A DNA stretch of 64,000 bases from Pseudomonas entomophila L48 (GTDB lineage: Bacteria > Pseudomonadota > Gammaproteobacteria > Pseudomonadales > Pseudomonadaceae): assembly GCF_000026105.1 (NCBI RefSeq), contig NC_008027.1, forward strand, positions 4,174,501 to 4,238,500, written 5' to 3'. Below the pieces are notes generated by a model, which made no database searches, was not told the origin of the DNA, and saw only the letters and a program-made list of their open reading frames with translations. Within the stretch, counting starts at the first letter, position 1, and every line of letters starts with the position of its first letter. This document shows positions 1 to 11,500 of the stretch, in pieces. Made by a program: the position numbers and the translations under genes.

Positions 1-1685
<1,685 letters not shown>

Positions 1686-2092
1686 CTGTGTTACCTCGGT
1701 GTAATAGTTGTTTTTGTATGGAACCGTTTGTAACTGTACCAGAGCGGCAAAGACCATTCGACGTTGGTAGTAACGTGACGGAAGGAAAACCCACCCTCCT
1801 AGCGCGGCCGCTCTAAGCCGGGGCACGGCACCATCCAGGCAGTGGAGCCGGGTAGTTTTCCACGGGATTGTTACAGATTCTGTCAAAAGACTTTATCAAA
1901 ACCCCCTCTGTTTCAGCCCCAAGCGCACTCCTAGAATTCACCTCGCCAGCAACGGCAACGCGATTAACTTGGTAACAGCCCCCCACGAAGGCAACGTTAA
2001 TCCGCACCTCATCCTGATAGTTAAAACTTGTTGTACTCGCGGCGCCACAAGCGTCGCGTGCCCCCTCACGACCTTAGACAGGTAAATGGAAA
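1686..2092. other. Divergent intergenic region acsA / DUF2790 gene
   Basis: About 400 bases lie between the divergent starts of acsA and the small DUF2790 gene. I see no convincing coding frame, RNA gene or terminator. The stretch around 1865-1900 is AT-richer than its surroundings and contains TTGATA and TTGACA hexamers on the minus strand, but no well-spaced -10 partner, so I do not call a promoter. Confidence 0.5.
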
Positions 2093-2347
2093 ATGAAAGC
2101 TTTACTGGTATTGGCACTTGGCGGTTTTTGCGGCGCGGCACTGGCCGGCGAAGCAAAAGATGTCGAGCAGATTCCGGTTGAACAGTACAGTTACTCGCAG
2201 CACCTGGACATCGCCCGCGTTCTTTCCATGAGCGAAGTACCGAATGTCTGCGAAGTAGTGCCCGCCCGCATGACCTATGAAGACTCCAAGGGCCAGAAGC
2301 ACATTCTCGAATACCGCGTGATGGGGAACGGCTGCTCCAACGGCTGA
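2093..2347 (+). CDS. Small exported DUF2790 protein
   Basis: This 84-residue protein begins with a typical Sec signal peptide (MKALLVLALGGFCGAALAGE, cleavage probably after ALA), so it should be periplasmic. The mature part carries the DUF2790 pattern with YSYSQHLDIARVLSM, two cysteines (VCEVVP and NGCS near the C-terminus) that could form a disulfide, and a MTYEDSKGQKHILEYRVMG segment. DUF2790 proteins are common, short and multicopy in Pseudomonas; their function is unknown, though some members are associated with metal or stress responses. The gene stands alone, divergent from acsA and followed by a REP pair. Confidence 0.85.
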   Translation: MKALLVLALGGFCGAALAGEAKDVEQIPVEQYSYSQHLDIARVLSMSEVPNVCEVVPARMTYEDSKGQKHILEYRVMGNGCSNG

Positions 2348-2400
2348 TCCACTCAAGCCCGCTCCCACTCCGACCGCGCCAACCTCAAGCCTTGCGCGGC

Positions 2401-2522
2401 CCCTGTGGGAGCGGCCTTGTGTCGCGAAAAGGCTGCGTAGCGGCCCCAGAGTTTCAGTAGTGAACAAAGATCGCCGGGGCCGCCTTGCGACCCTTTCGCG
2501 ACACAAGGCCGCTCCCACAGGG
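2401..2522. repeat. REP inverted pair (GTGGGAGCGGCC type)
   Basis: Two 29-base arms (2401-2429 and 2494-2522) are inverted copies of a Pseudomonas REP element with core GTGGGAGCGGCCTTGTGTCG. They lie between the convergent 3' ends of the DUF2790 gene and phhR, a usual place for REPs, where they can stabilise mRNA ends or attenuate read-through. Confidence 0.85.
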
Positions 2523-2596
2523 ACAGGCGCAGCTCTCGATCAGGCTGGAAGACAACTGCCCCCGCGATTGCTATCGAACGCTAAAACTTTCCACAC

Positions 2597-4156
2597 TCAC
2601 TCAACCGACTTGCTCAACGAATAATCCCGCAACTTGTTGGCAATCGTCGTATGCGAAACCCCCAATCTTTTCCCCAGCGCCCGGCTACTTGGGAATTCAC
2701 TCATCAGACTTTCCAGTACCGCTTTTTCAAACCGCCCGACAATCTGCGAAAGTTCGCCTTCCAGGGAGAACTCCCCCAACGGCTGGCGCGCGCCATAGTC
2801 CGGCAAACGAATATGTTCGCTCTTCACCACCCCGCCCTCGCACAGTGAAACAGCCTGGAACAACACGTTCTCCAGTTGGCGCACATTACCCGGCCAGTGG
2901 TACTGGCTGAGTTTATCCATCGCCGAGGTCGCCAAATGCGGCAGCGGGCAGCCGATCTGCCGGCTGGCCTGGTCGAGGAAATGCTGCACCAGCCCTTCCA
3001 GGCCATCCATGCATTCGCGCAGCGGTGGGATGTGCAGCGACAGCACGTTGAGGCGGTGATAGAGGTCCTGGCGAAACTCGCCACGGGCACACAGCTCGGA
3101 CAGATCAACCTGAGTCGCACAGATTACCCGTACGTCCAGGTACACCTCCTCGTCGCTGCCGACCCGGCGGAAACAGCCATCCTGCAGGAAGCGCAACAGC
3201 TTGACCTGCAACCGCGGGCTCATTTCCCCCACCCCATCAAGGAACAGCGTGCCACCCGCAGTCAGCTCCAGCAGCCCAAGCTTACCCTCGGCCCGCGCGC
3301 CCTCGAACGCCCCCGGCCCGTAGCCGAACAGCTCGGTCTCGGCCATCGACTCCGGCAGGCCAGCACAGTTGAGCGCCATCAGTGGTGCCTGGCCGCGCGG
3401 ACTGGCCAGGTGGCAGGCGCGCGCCAGCAGTTCCTTGCCGGTACCGGTCTCGCCCTCGATCAGCAGCGGCGCATCCAGCGGCGCCATGCGTCGCGCCTCG
3501 CGCACCACCGCCGCCATTACCCGCGAGCTTTGGAAGATACTGTCGAACCCGCGCAGCTCCTGCTTGCGCACGTTGTAGATGCGCTCGCCGATACGGTCGG
3601 CGCGGTGCAAGGTGATCACCGCCCCCGCCAAGGCCTCGCTGTCGTCATGCTCGGACTGCAACGGTGCGATATCGGCGAGGAACACATCCCCCTTGACCTT
3701 GATCCGCAGGCCATTGATCCGCGACTTGTTGGCCCGTATCAGCTCCGGCAGGTCGAAGTCCTCGACATAGCGCGACAACGGAATGCCGGGCACCTCGTCC
3801 ACTCGCACTCCGAGCAACTGCGCCGCGCCACGGTTGGCGGCGACGATGCTGCCACCCATGTCGATCGACAGCACCGGGAAGTCCAGCGCCCCCAGCAGCG
3901 CGTTGAGCTCCATGTGTCGACGCTCGCTGGGCATCAACCCCACACGCTTGACCCCGAAAACCCCGGCGATCGATTCGAACTTCGGCCGCAACGCCTGGAA
4001 CTGCAGATTGATCAAGTTCGGGCAATGCAGATAAATGGCATTGCCATGATCGCCCCCCACCTCGCCGCGCAACACGTTGATGCCGTACTCCACCAGCAGG
4101 TTGAGGATGTCCCGCAGGATGCCGATGCGGTTCTGGCAATGCACTTTGATACGCAT
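2597..4156 (-). CDS. phhR: TyrR-type aromatic amino acid regulator PhhR
   Basis: PhhR is the aromatic-amino-acid-responsive activator of phenylalanine and tyrosine catabolism. The 519-residue product has an N-terminal ACT domain (about 1-75), a PAS domain (about 78-190), an AAA+ domain (about 205-430, Walker A GETGTGKE) and a C-terminal TyrR helix-turn-helix (SSRALGKRLGVSHTTIANKL). The ATG at 4156 gives the known PhhR length and the ACT start MRIKVHCQNRIGILRDI; an upstream in-frame start would add 39 poorly conserved residues. The sigma54-contact loop GAFTGA is replaced by GAFEGA, which fits reports that this protein works with sigma70. It is divergent from phhABC, and a PhhR box lies between them. 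Confidence 0.95.
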   Translation of the reverse strand: MRIKVHCQNRIGILRDILNLLVEYGINVLRGEVGGDHGNAIYLHCPNLINLQFQALRPKFESIAGVFGVKRVGLMPSERRHMELNALLGALDFPVLSIDMGGSIVAANRGAAQLLGVRVDEVPGIPLSRYVEDFDLPELIRANKSRINGLRIKVKGDVFLADIAPLQSEHDDSEALAGAVITLHRADRIGERIYNVRKQELRGFDSIFQSSRVMAAVVREARRMAPLDAPLLIEGETGTGKELLARACHLASPRGQAPLMALNCAGLPESMAETELFGYGPGAFEGARAEGKLGLLELTAGGTLFLDGVGEMSPRLQVKLLRFLQDGCFRRVGSDEEVYLDVRVICATQVDLSELCARGEFRQDLYHRLNVLSLHIPPLRECMDGLEGLVQHFLDQASRQIGCPLPHLATSAMDKLSQYHWPGNVRQLENVLFQAVSLCEGGVVKSEHIRLPDYGARQPLGEFSLEGELSQIVGRFEKAVLESLMSEFPSSRALGKRLGVSHTTIANKLRDYSLSKSVE

Positions 4157-4275
4157 GAAAGCTCTCGAAGCGGCCAGGTTTTTTCCTGGCACGCGGAAAA
4201 GTCGTAAAGATAAGCTGACAAAATCGACCCCAAGGCCAGCTCGATGCCCGTGATTTTCCGGCACTATGGTCATTT

Positions 4276-4293
4276 TGTAAAATTATCGTTACA
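4276..4293. promoter_or_regulatory. PhhR/TyrR box upstream of phhA
   Basis: The sequence TGTAAAATTATCGTTACA matches the TyrR-family operator TGTAAA-N6-TTTACA in 10 of 12 defined positions. It lies in the phhR-phhA intergenic region, 119 bases before the phhA ATG and 120 bases upstream of the phhR ATG, so PhhR bound here could activate phhABC and influence its own gene. Confidence 0.8.
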
Positions 4294-4411
4294 AAACCTG
4301 GATGAGCGGATCACGAAAACTGCCTTGCCACCCCGTGCAAAGGGCTCAAGAGCGGGATATTCCTAAGGTATGTCCTGCACATAACAAGAAAGCCCTCACC
4401 AGGAGAGCCAC

Positions 4412-5200
4412 ATGAAACAGACGCAATACGTGGCACGCGAGCCCGATGCGCACGGTTTTATCGACTACCCGCAGCAAGAGCATGCGGTGTGGAACACCCT
4501 GATCACCCGCCAGCTGAAAGTGATCGAAGGTCGGGCGTGCCAGGAGTACCTGGACGGCATCGAGCAGCTCAAGCTGCCCCATGACCGCATCCCCCAGCTC
4601 GGCGAAGTCAACAAGGTGCTCGGCGCTACCACCGGTTGGCAGGTCGCCCGCGTACCGGCGCTGATCCCCTTCCAGACCTTCTTCGAACTGCTGGCCAGCA
4701 AGCGCTTCCCGGTCGCCACCTTCATCCGCACCCCGGAAGAACTGGACTACCTGCAGGAGCCTGACATCTTCCACGAGATCTTCGGCCACTGCCCGCTGCT
4801 GACCAACCCCTTCTTCGCCGAGTTCACCCACACCTACGGCAAGCTGGGCCTGGCGGCGACCAAGGAACAACGCGTCTACCTCGCACGCCTGTACTGGATG
4901 ACCATCGAGTTCGGCCTGATGGAGACCGCGCAAGGTCGCAAGATCTACGGCGGCGGCATCCTCTCCTCGCCGAAAGAGACCGTCTACAGCCTGTCCAACG
5001 AGCCTGAGCACCAGGCCTTCGACCCGATCGAAGCCATGCGCACGCCGTACCGCATCGATATCCTGCAGCCCCTGTACTTCGTCCTGCCGAACATGAAGCG
5101 CCTGTTCGACCTGGCCCACGAAGACATCATGGCCATGGTCCACCAGGCCATGCAGCTGGGCCTGCACGCACCGAAGTTTCCACCCAAGGTCGCTGCCTGA
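4412..5200 (+). CDS. phhA: Phenylalanine 4-hydroxylase
   Basis: PhhA is the cytoplasmic, tetrahydrobiopterin-dependent, non-haem iron enzyme that converts phenylalanine to tyrosine. The 262-residue product is a bacterial single-domain form lacking the regulatory ACT domain of animal enzymes. The iron ligands are visible as His121 and His126 ([13 protein letters not shown]) and Glu166 (YWMTIEFGL). An AGGAGAG ribosome site precedes the ATG. phhB follows after 38 bases and recycles the pterin cofactor, and phhC follows that, so the three genes form an operon probably driven by PhhR from the box at 4276-4293. Confidence 0.97.
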   Translation: MKQTQYVAREPDAHGFIDYPQQEHAVWNTLITRQLKVIEGRACQEYLDGIEQLKLPHDRIPQLGEVNKVLGATTGWQVARVPALIPFQTFFELLASKRFPVATFIRTPEELDYLQEPDIFHEIFGHCPLLTNPFFAEFTHTYGKLGLAATKEQRVYLARLYWMTIEFGLMETAQGRKIYGGGILSSPKETVYSLSNEPEHQAFDPIEAMRTPYRIDILQPLYFVLPNMKRLFDLAHEDIMAMVHQAMQLGLHAPKFPPKVAA

Positions 5201-5238
5201 GCGCCCCTGTCGATAACAACTCAAATCGGAAAACACCC

Positions 5239-5595
5239 ATGAATGCCTTGAACCAAGCCCACTGCGAAGCCTGCCGCGCCGATGCACCAAAAGTCTCCGA
5301 CGACGAACTGGCGGAACTGATCCTGCAGATCCCGGACTGGAACATCGAAGTCCGCGACGGCCACATGGAGCTCGAGCGCGTATTCCTGTTCAAGAACTTC
5401 AAGCACGCCCTGGCCTTCACCAACGCCATCGGCGAAATCGCCGAAGCCGAAGGCCACCACCCGGGCCTGCTGACCGAGTGGGGCAAGGTCACCGTGACCT
5501 GGTGGAGCCACTCGATCAAGGGCCTGCACCGCAACGACTTCATCATGTGCGCGCGCACCGACGAGGTCGCCAAGACTGCCGAAGGGCGCAAGTGA
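5239..5595 (+). CDS. phhB: Pterin-4a-carbinolamine dehydratase
   Basis: PhhB dehydrates the 4a-hydroxy-tetrahydropterin formed by PhhA, regenerating the cofactor and preventing 7-substituted pterin by-products. The 118-residue length is usual. The active-site region [20 protein letters not shown] (His73, His74) and His91 in [10 protein letters not shown] match the family. Its TGA stop overlaps the phhC ATG by one base, indicating translational coupling. Confidence 0.96.
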   Translation: MNALNQAHCEACRADAPKVSDDELAELILQIPDWNIEVRDGHMELERVFLFKNFKHALAFTNAIGEIAEAEGHHPGLLTEWGKVTVTWWSHSIKGLHRNDFIMCARTDEVAKTAEGRK

Positions 5596-6788
5596 TGCAC
5601 TTCGCGGCCATCGGTCGGGTCCCCGGCGACCCGATCCTGGGGCTGATGGAGGCCTACGCCCGCGACGCCAACCCGGCGAAGTTCGATTTGGGCGTCGGCG
5701 TGTTCAAGGATGCCCAGGGCCTGACGCCGATCCCTGCCGCGGTCAAACAGGCCGAGCAGCGCCTGGTCGAGCGGCAGGCCACCAAGAGCTACGTCGGTGG
5801 CCATGGTGACGCGGCGTTCGGACGCCTGGTCAGCGAACTGGTGCTGGGCAGCGACTCGCCGTTGCTGGCCAGCCGGCGCGCTGGCGCCACCCAGACCCCT
5901 GGCGGCACCGGCGCCCTGCGCCTGGCGGCGGAGTTCATCGCCCACTGCCTGCCCGGCCGCGGGGTCTGGCTGAGCGACCCGACCTGGCCAATCCACGAGA
6001 CGATCTTCGCCGGTGCCGGGCTCAAGGTGTCCCACTACCCCTACGTGGGCAAGGACAATCGCCTGAACGTCGCTGGCATGCTCGCCGCACTGGAGCAGGC
6101 ACCGGAAGGCGACGTGGTGCTGCTGCACGCCTGCTGCCACAACCCGACCGGTTTCGATCTGGGCCAGGACGACTGGCGTGCGGTGCTCGACATCGTCAAG
6201 CGGCGCAACCTGCTGCCATTGATCGACTTCGCCTACCAGGGCTTCGGTGACGGCCTGGAAGAAGACGCCTGGGCAGTGCGCCTGTTTGCCACCGAACTGC
6301 CGGAACTGCTGATCACCAGCTCCTGCTCGAAGAACTTCGGCCTGTACCGCGACCGCACCGGCGCTCTGCTGGTGTGCAGCCACGATGCGGAAAAACTGCT
6401 GGATGTGCGCAGCCAACTGGCATTCCTTGCGCGCAACCTGTGGTCGACGCCGCCGGATCACGGCGCGGCGGTAGTCGCCGAGATTCTCGGCGATCCAGCG
6501 CTCAAAGCCCTGTGGGTCGAGGAAGTGAACGCCATGCGCCAACGCATCGCCGAACTTCGCGAAGGCCTGGTGAAGGCACTGGCCCCCCATGGCCTGGCCG
6601 AGCGCTTCGCGCACATCGCCGCGCAACGTGGGATGTTCTCCTACACCGGGCTGAACGCCGAGCAAGTGCGCCTGCTGCGTGAGAAGCACAGCGTGTACAT
6701 GGTCGGCACAGGCCGAGCGAACATCGCCGGGGCCGACGCGCAACGCCTGGAGCAGCTGGCAGCAGCCATCGCCGACGTCTGCCGCTGA
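5595..6788 (+). CDS. phhC: Aromatic amino acid aminotransferase PhhC
   Basis: PhhC is a pyridoxal-phosphate class I aminotransferase expected to convert tyrosine and phenylalanine to their 2-oxo acids, the step after PhhA. The 397-residue protein shows CHNPTG (Asn183), DFAYQG (Asp211, Tyr214) and the cofactor lysine Lys246 in SSCSKNFGLYRDR. The ATG at 5595 shares its A with the phhB stop codon; an upstream in-frame ATG would read through phhB and is rejected. Homology is to the aspartate/TyrB group, so aspartate may also be a substrate. Confidence 0.94.
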   Translation: MHFAAIGRVPGDPILGLMEAYARDANPAKFDLGVGVFKDAQGLTPIPAAVKQAEQRLVERQATKSYVGGHGDAAFGRLVSELVLGSDSPLLASRRAGATQTPGGTGALRLAAEFIAHCLPGRGVWLSDPTWPIHETIFAGAGLKVSHYPYVGKDNRLNVAGMLAALEQAPEGDVVLLHACCHNPTGFDLGQDDWRAVLDIVKRRNLLPLIDFAYQGFGDGLEEDAWAVRLFATELPELLITSSCSKNFGLYRDRTGALLVCSHDAEKLLDVRSQLAFLARNLWSTPPDHGAAVVAEILGDPALKALWVEEVNAMRQRIAELREGLVKALAPHGLAERFAHIAAQRGMFSYTGLNAEQVRLLREKHSVYMVGTGRANIAGADAQRLEQLAAAIADVCR

Positions 6789-6798
6789 TATCGCGGTA

Positions 6799-6886
6799 CC
6801 TGTAGGAGCGGCTTCAGCCGCGAAGCAAGCGACGCGGAGCCAGCCCCGGCCTTGCCGGGGCTCGCGGCTAAAGCCGCTCCTACAGG
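6799..6886. repeat. REP inverted pair (GTAGGAGCGGCTTCAG type)
   Basis: Two 25-base arms (6799-6823 and 6862-6886) of the GTAGGAGCGGCTTCAGCCGC REP family face each other just after the phhC stop. The loop contains a second hairpin of CCCCGGC/GCCGGGG. There is no T-run, so this is a REP/BIME rather than a clear intrinsic terminator. The remaining bases to 7060 hold no other gene I can support. Confidence 0.85.
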
Positions 6887-7060
6887 GGTTTGCGCTGGCC
6901 ACATCGACGCCAGCGGTGCGCTGATCGCCCACAAAAACCGACCAACGCCCGGCAAAAATCGCAAACTGTCATCCAGACTGCTGTATCCTGCCCGAGCTTT
7001 TCGAAGCCACACGCGCGCCGACGCGCCGCCTTTTCACTCACACTTGCGAGGAACGACGAG

Positions 7061-7189
7061 ATGCATGAGATCCCGAATCTTCCCTTCCCAAGCCTGAACC
7101 CCGAAGAGCAATCCGTTGCCGCCCACGCCGAACCGACGCCCGCCGTCGACCAGAACGGCGACGATCAATCCAGCGCCGACCAGGAATAA
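7061..7189 (+). CDS. Small acidic conserved ORF, 42 residues
   Basis: An ATG 8 bases after GCGAGGAACG, with a reasonable AGGAA ribosome site, opens a 42-residue frame ending at a TAA. The product starts MHEIPNLPFPSLNPEEQ, is rich in Pro, Asp, Gln and Ala and ends in an acidic DQNGDDQSSADQE tail. It has no membrane segment, cysteine or recognisable domain, and looks intrinsically disordered. It lies alone between the phh operon and an MFS gene. I do not recognise a function; the good start signals suggest it is real. Confidence 0.5.
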   Translation: MHEIPNLPFPSLNPEEQSVAAHAEPTPAVDQNGDDQSSADQE

Positions 7190-7208
7190 TCGCGCACCCC
7201 ACCCGACT

Positions 7209-7258
7209 GTGTGAAAACGGCTGACCCACGGGATCACCCCATCATCGCGTTTTCACAC
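7209..7258. promoter_or_regulatory. Long inverted repeat before MFS gene
   Basis: Perfect 11-base arms GTGTGAAAACG (7209-7219) and CGTTTTCACAC (7248-7258) are separated by 28 bases and end 30 bases before the MFS ATG. The arms could be two half-sites of an operator or form a leader hairpin. No T-run follows, so it is not a clear terminator of the upstream small ORF. Confidence 0.4.
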
Positions 7259-7288
7259 CGTCCAGAATTCCTACCGCCGAAGGCCCCC

Positions 7289-8476
7289 ATGCCCGATTCA
7301 CCGCGCCCCCTTGCGGTCACCCTGCAAGTTGTCTCCATCGTCCTCTTCACCTTCATCGGCTACCTGAACATCGGCATCCCCCTGGCCGTACTGCCCGGCT
7401 ATGTGCACAACGACCTGGGTTTCAGTGCCGTGATCGCAGGGTTGGTGATCAGTGTGCAGTACCTGGCCACCCTGCTCAGCCGCCCCACCGCCAGCCGCAT
7501 CATCGACAACCTCGGCAGCAAGAAGGCGGTCATGTACGGCCTGTTCGGCTGCGGCCTGAGCGGTGTGTTCATGCTGGCCTGCAGCTTCCTGACACACCTG
7601 CCCTGGCTAAGCTTGACCTGCCTGCTCATCGGCCGCCTGGTGCTGGGCAGCGCCGAAAGCCTGGTGGGCTCGGGCTCCATCGGCTGGGGCATTGGCCGGG
7701 TCGGTTCGCAGAACACCGCCAAGGTGATTTCCTGGAATGGCATCGCCAGCTATGGTGCGCTGGCCATCGGTGCACCGCTGGGCGTGCTGATGGTCAAGCA
7801 CCTTGGGCTGTGGAGCATGGGTGCGAGCATCATCCTGCTGGGCGTGGTCGGCCTGTTGCTGGCCTGGCCCAAGCGTGCCGCACCGGTGGTTGCCGGTGTG
7901 CGCCTGCCATTCCTGCGGGTGCTGGGCAAGGTGTTCCCCCATGGCTCGGGGCTGGCCCTGGGCTCGATCGGCTTCGGCACCATCGCCACCTTCATCACGC
8001 TCTATTACGCCAGCCGCGACTGGCCCAACGCCGCGCTCACCTTGAGCCTGTTCGGCGCCAGCTTCATCTGTGCGCGCCTGCTGTTCGGCAACCTGATCAA
8101 CCGCATCGGCGGTTTCCGCGTAGCGATTGCCTGCCTGTCCGTCGAGACACTGGGATTGCTGATGCTGTGGCTCGCGCCCAGCGCCGAAATGGCCCTGGCC
8201 GGCGCGGCCTTGAGCGGGTTTGGTTTCTCGCTGGTGTTCCCGGCACTGGGCGTGGAGGCCGTCAACCAGGTATCGGCGGCCAACCGCGGCGCGGCGGTGG
8301 GTGCCTATTCGCTGTTCATCGACCTGTCGCTGGGGATCACCGGGCCGCTGGTGGGCGCGGTGGCGGCAGGGTTCGGATTCGCCTCGATGTTTCTGTTCGC
8401 GGCCGGGGCGGCAGGATGCGGGTTGGTATTGAGTCTGTACCTGTACCGCCAGGCGCAACGCTTGCGCAGGGCCTGA
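7289..8476 (+). CDS. MFS transporter, YfcJ/YhhS-like
   Basis: This is a 395-residue major facilitator with about twelve hydrophobic segments, related to the YfcJ/YhhS group of predicted exporters. Evidence includes [22 protein letters not shown], equivalent to the conserved loop 2-3 motif, and a second half beginning near [17 protein letters not shown]. The start is placed at [11 protein letters not shown]; an upstream in-frame ATG would add 26 non-conserved residues running through the inverted repeat. The substrate is unknown. It is followed by a 46-base perfect REP palindrome and converges on the large dehydrogenase gene. Confidence 0.85.
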   Translation: MPDSPRPLAVTLQVVSIVLFTFIGYLNIGIPLAVLPGYVHNDLGFSAVIAGLVISVQYLATLLSRPTASRIIDNLGSKKAVMYGLFGCGLSGVFMLACSFLTHLPWLSLTCLLIGRLVLGSAESLVGSGSIGWGIGRVGSQNTAKVISWNGIASYGALAIGAPLGVLMVKHLGLWSMGASIILLGVVGLLLAWPKRAAPVVAGVRLPFLRVLGKVFPHGSGLALGSIGFGTIATFITLYYASRDWPNAALTLSLFGASFICARLLFGNLINRIGGFRVAIACLSVETLGLLMLWLAPSAEMALAGAALSGFGFSLVFPALGVEAVNQVSAANRGAAVGAYSLFIDLSLGITGPLVGAVAAGFGFASMFLFAAGAAGCGLVLSLYLYRQAQRLRRA

Positions 8477-8481
8477 CCCCA

Positions 8482-8527
8482 TTCGCCGGCAAGCCGGCTC
8501 CTACGTAGGAGCCGGCTTGCCGGCGAA
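8482..8527. repeat. Perfect 46-base REP palindrome
   Basis: Two GTAGGAGCCGGCTTGCCGGC-type REP copies abut with no spacer (8482-8504 and 8505-8527), forming a perfect palindrome between convergent genes. It could form a very stable hairpin or cruciform and limit read-through in both directions. Confidence 0.85.
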
Positions 8528-8534
8528 CCATTCT

Positions 8535-11500
8535 TCAGCGCTGCGCGTACTGCAGCACCACCTCCAACGGATGGCGCAGCTGCTTCTCGGTCATGCGCTT
8601 GACCTGGCTGCGGCACGAGTACCCGGTGGCCAGTGCCTCACCCTGCTTGTCCAGCTTGGTCGCCCAGGACTGTTCGAAGATGGTCCTCGAGGCTTCCTGG
8701 TTACGCGCTTCGTGCCCATAGGTACCCGACATGCCGCAGCAGCCGGTAGCCTCGGTGACCAGCTTCAGACCAAGGCGAGCGAACACCTGCTCCCACTGCT
8801 TCGTACTGGCCGGCACGTTCGTCTTCTCGGTGCAGTGGGCCATCAGGCGGAAATTGTCGGCCTTGGCCGGCGTCTGCTCGGGCAACACGCTCATCAGCCA
8901 CTCCTGAGGCAACAGCACCGAAGGGCACTCCACGCCCTCGACCTTCTGGTACTCCTGGCGATAGACCAGGGTCATCGCCGGGTCCAGCCCCACCAGCGGC
9001 ACGCCGCAGTCGGCCAGGGCCTTGAGCTGGGTGGCGTTGCGGACCGCCGCCTTGGCAAAGGCGCCGAGGAAGCCTTGCACGTGCAGCGGCTTGCCGTTGG
9101 CACTGTAGGGCGCCAGGAACACTTTATGCCCCAGGCGATGGGCCAGTTCGATGAACGAGGCCAGCAATGGCGTCTCGAAATAACGGGTGAAAGCATCCTG
9201 CACCAGCACGATGCTGCGCTCGCGCTGGGCCGGCGTCAGCTCGCGCAGGGCCGGCACGCTGGCCACCTGGACACGGCAACGGGTCAGGGTGGACTGGAAG
9301 TTGAAGCGGCTGATCAGCGGACTGTCGACCATGCCGACCTTGTCCGCCAGCAACTTGCCCACCCACTTCGAACCCATCACGGCGTTGTACAGGCCTGGCG
9401 CATGGGCCAGGTACGGAATGGTGAACTCCAGCGAACCGATCAGGTAATCGCGCAGTGGACGCTGATAGCGGCCGTGGTACAGCTCGAGGAAGCGCGAGCG
9501 GAAGTCCGGCACATTGACCTTGATCGGGCACTGCCCCGCGCAGGACTTGCACGCCAGGCAACCCGCCATGGCGTCGTACACCTCATGGGAAAAGTCCGCC
9601 TGCCCCTGCTGGCGCGCACGGCTATTGCGTAGTCGCGCCGGCAGCCCCTTGAGCCAGGACGCCTTGCGCTGGGCGGCGGCCAGCACGTCGATGTTCGCCT
9701 CGCCCTGCAGGCGCAACCACTCGCGGATCAGCGAGGCGCGGCCCTTCGGTGAATGCTGGCGCTCGCGGGTGGCCTTCCACGACGGGCACATGGCGTCGTT
9801 GGGGTCGTAGTTGTAGCAGGCGCCGTTGCCGTTGCAGTGCACGGCACTGCCGAAGCTTTGCCAGACGCGCTCGTCGATGGTGCGATCCAGGTCGCCGCGC
9901 AGGGGCGCGCCATCCACCGGCGTCAGGCCTTCGGCACTGTCCGGCGGGGTGCAGATCTTGCCTGGATTGAGCTGGTTGTGCGGGTCGAACGCGCCTTTCA
10001 GACGCTGCAATGCCGGGTACAGCTCGCCGAAATAAGCCGGCACATACTCGGAACGCAGGCCCTTGCCATGCTCGCCCCATAGCAGGCCACCGTAGCGCTG
10101 GGTCAGCGCCGCCACGGCATCGGAGATCGGCTTGACCAAGGCCGCCTGGGCCGGGTCCTTCATGTCCAGCGCCGGGCGCACATGCAGCACGCCCGCATCG
10201 ACGTGGCCGAACATGCCGTATGCCAAGCCATAGCCGTCGAGCAGGGCACGGAAGTCGGCAATGTAATCGGCCAGTTGCTCGGGTGGCACGGCGGTATCCT
10301 CGACGAACGGCTGCGGGCGCACCTCACCCTCGACGTTGCCAAGCAAGCCCACCGAACGCTTGCGCATGGTGTAGACCTTGGTCACCGCTTCCGCACCCTC
10401 CGCCAAGGTATGCCCCAGGCGCTCGACACTGGTGTCACGCTGCAAATGCTCGACGAACGCCTCGACCCGCGCATTGACCTCGACCGGGTCGTCACCGCAG
10501 AACTCCACCAGGTTGATGCCCAGGGTCGGGCGCTCGGCGTCGGCCGGGAAGTATTCGGCGACGCTGTGCCAGACGATGTCCTTCATCGCCAGCATCAACA
10601 CCTTGGAGTCCACAGTCTCGATCGACAGCGGCTTGTGCGCCATCAACGCATTGGCGTCGCGCAGGGCATCCATGAAGCTGGTGTAGCGCACGTTGACCAG
10701 CACCGCGTATTTCGGGATCGGTAGCACATTGAGCTTGGCCTCGACCACGTAGCCCAGCGAGCCTTCAGCACCGCACAGTACGCTGTTGAGGTTGAAACGG
10801 CCCTGCTCGTCGCGCAGGTGCGCAAGGTCGTAGCCGGTCAGGCAGCGATTGAGCTTGGGGAAGGTGCTTTCGATCAGCTCAGCCTGGGTTTCCTGGATTT
10901 CCCGGGCCATGCGGTACACCTCGCCGACCCGGCCAGGCATGGCGCAGGCCTGTTCCAGCGCCGTGTCGTCGATCGGCAGGCTGTGCAGGCGCTCACCGCC
11001 GAGCAGCACGCTGTGCAGCTCGAGCACGTGGTCGCGGGTCTTGCCGTATGTGCAGCTGCCCTGGCCACTGGCATCGGTGTTGATCATGCCGCCGACAGTG
11101 GCGCGGTTAGAAGTGGACAGCTCCGGGGCGAAGAACAGACCGTGGGGCTTGAGCGCGGCATTGAGCTGGTCCTTAACCACACCTGCCTGGACCCGCACCC
11201 AACGCTCCTCGACGTTGATTTCGAGGATGGTGTTCATGTGTCGCGACAAGTCGACGACGATGCCGTCGGTCAGCGACTGGCCATTGGTGCCGGTACCGCC
11301 GCCACGCGGGGTCAGCTTGATATCGCGAAAACGTGGCTCGGCCATCAGCGTGGCGACCCGCGCCACATCGTCGGCATCTTGCGGGAACACCGCCGCCTGG
11401 GGCAGGCGCTGGTAGATGGAGTTGTCGGTGGCCAGTACCGTGCGGGTGCCGTAGTCGGCGCTGATCTGGCCACGGAAGCCGCTGTTCTTCAGGGCTTCGA

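Noticed and set aside
4157..4411. A sigma54 (-24/-12) promoter for phhA.
   Set aside because: No TGGCAC-N5-TTGC pair was found in either direction in the intergenic region, and PhhR carries an altered sigma54 contact loop.
5127..6932. A 601-codon minus-strand frame opposite phhB and phhC.
   Set aside because: It runs through two REP copies and has no family features, whereas phhBC on the plus strand have intact catalytic motifs.
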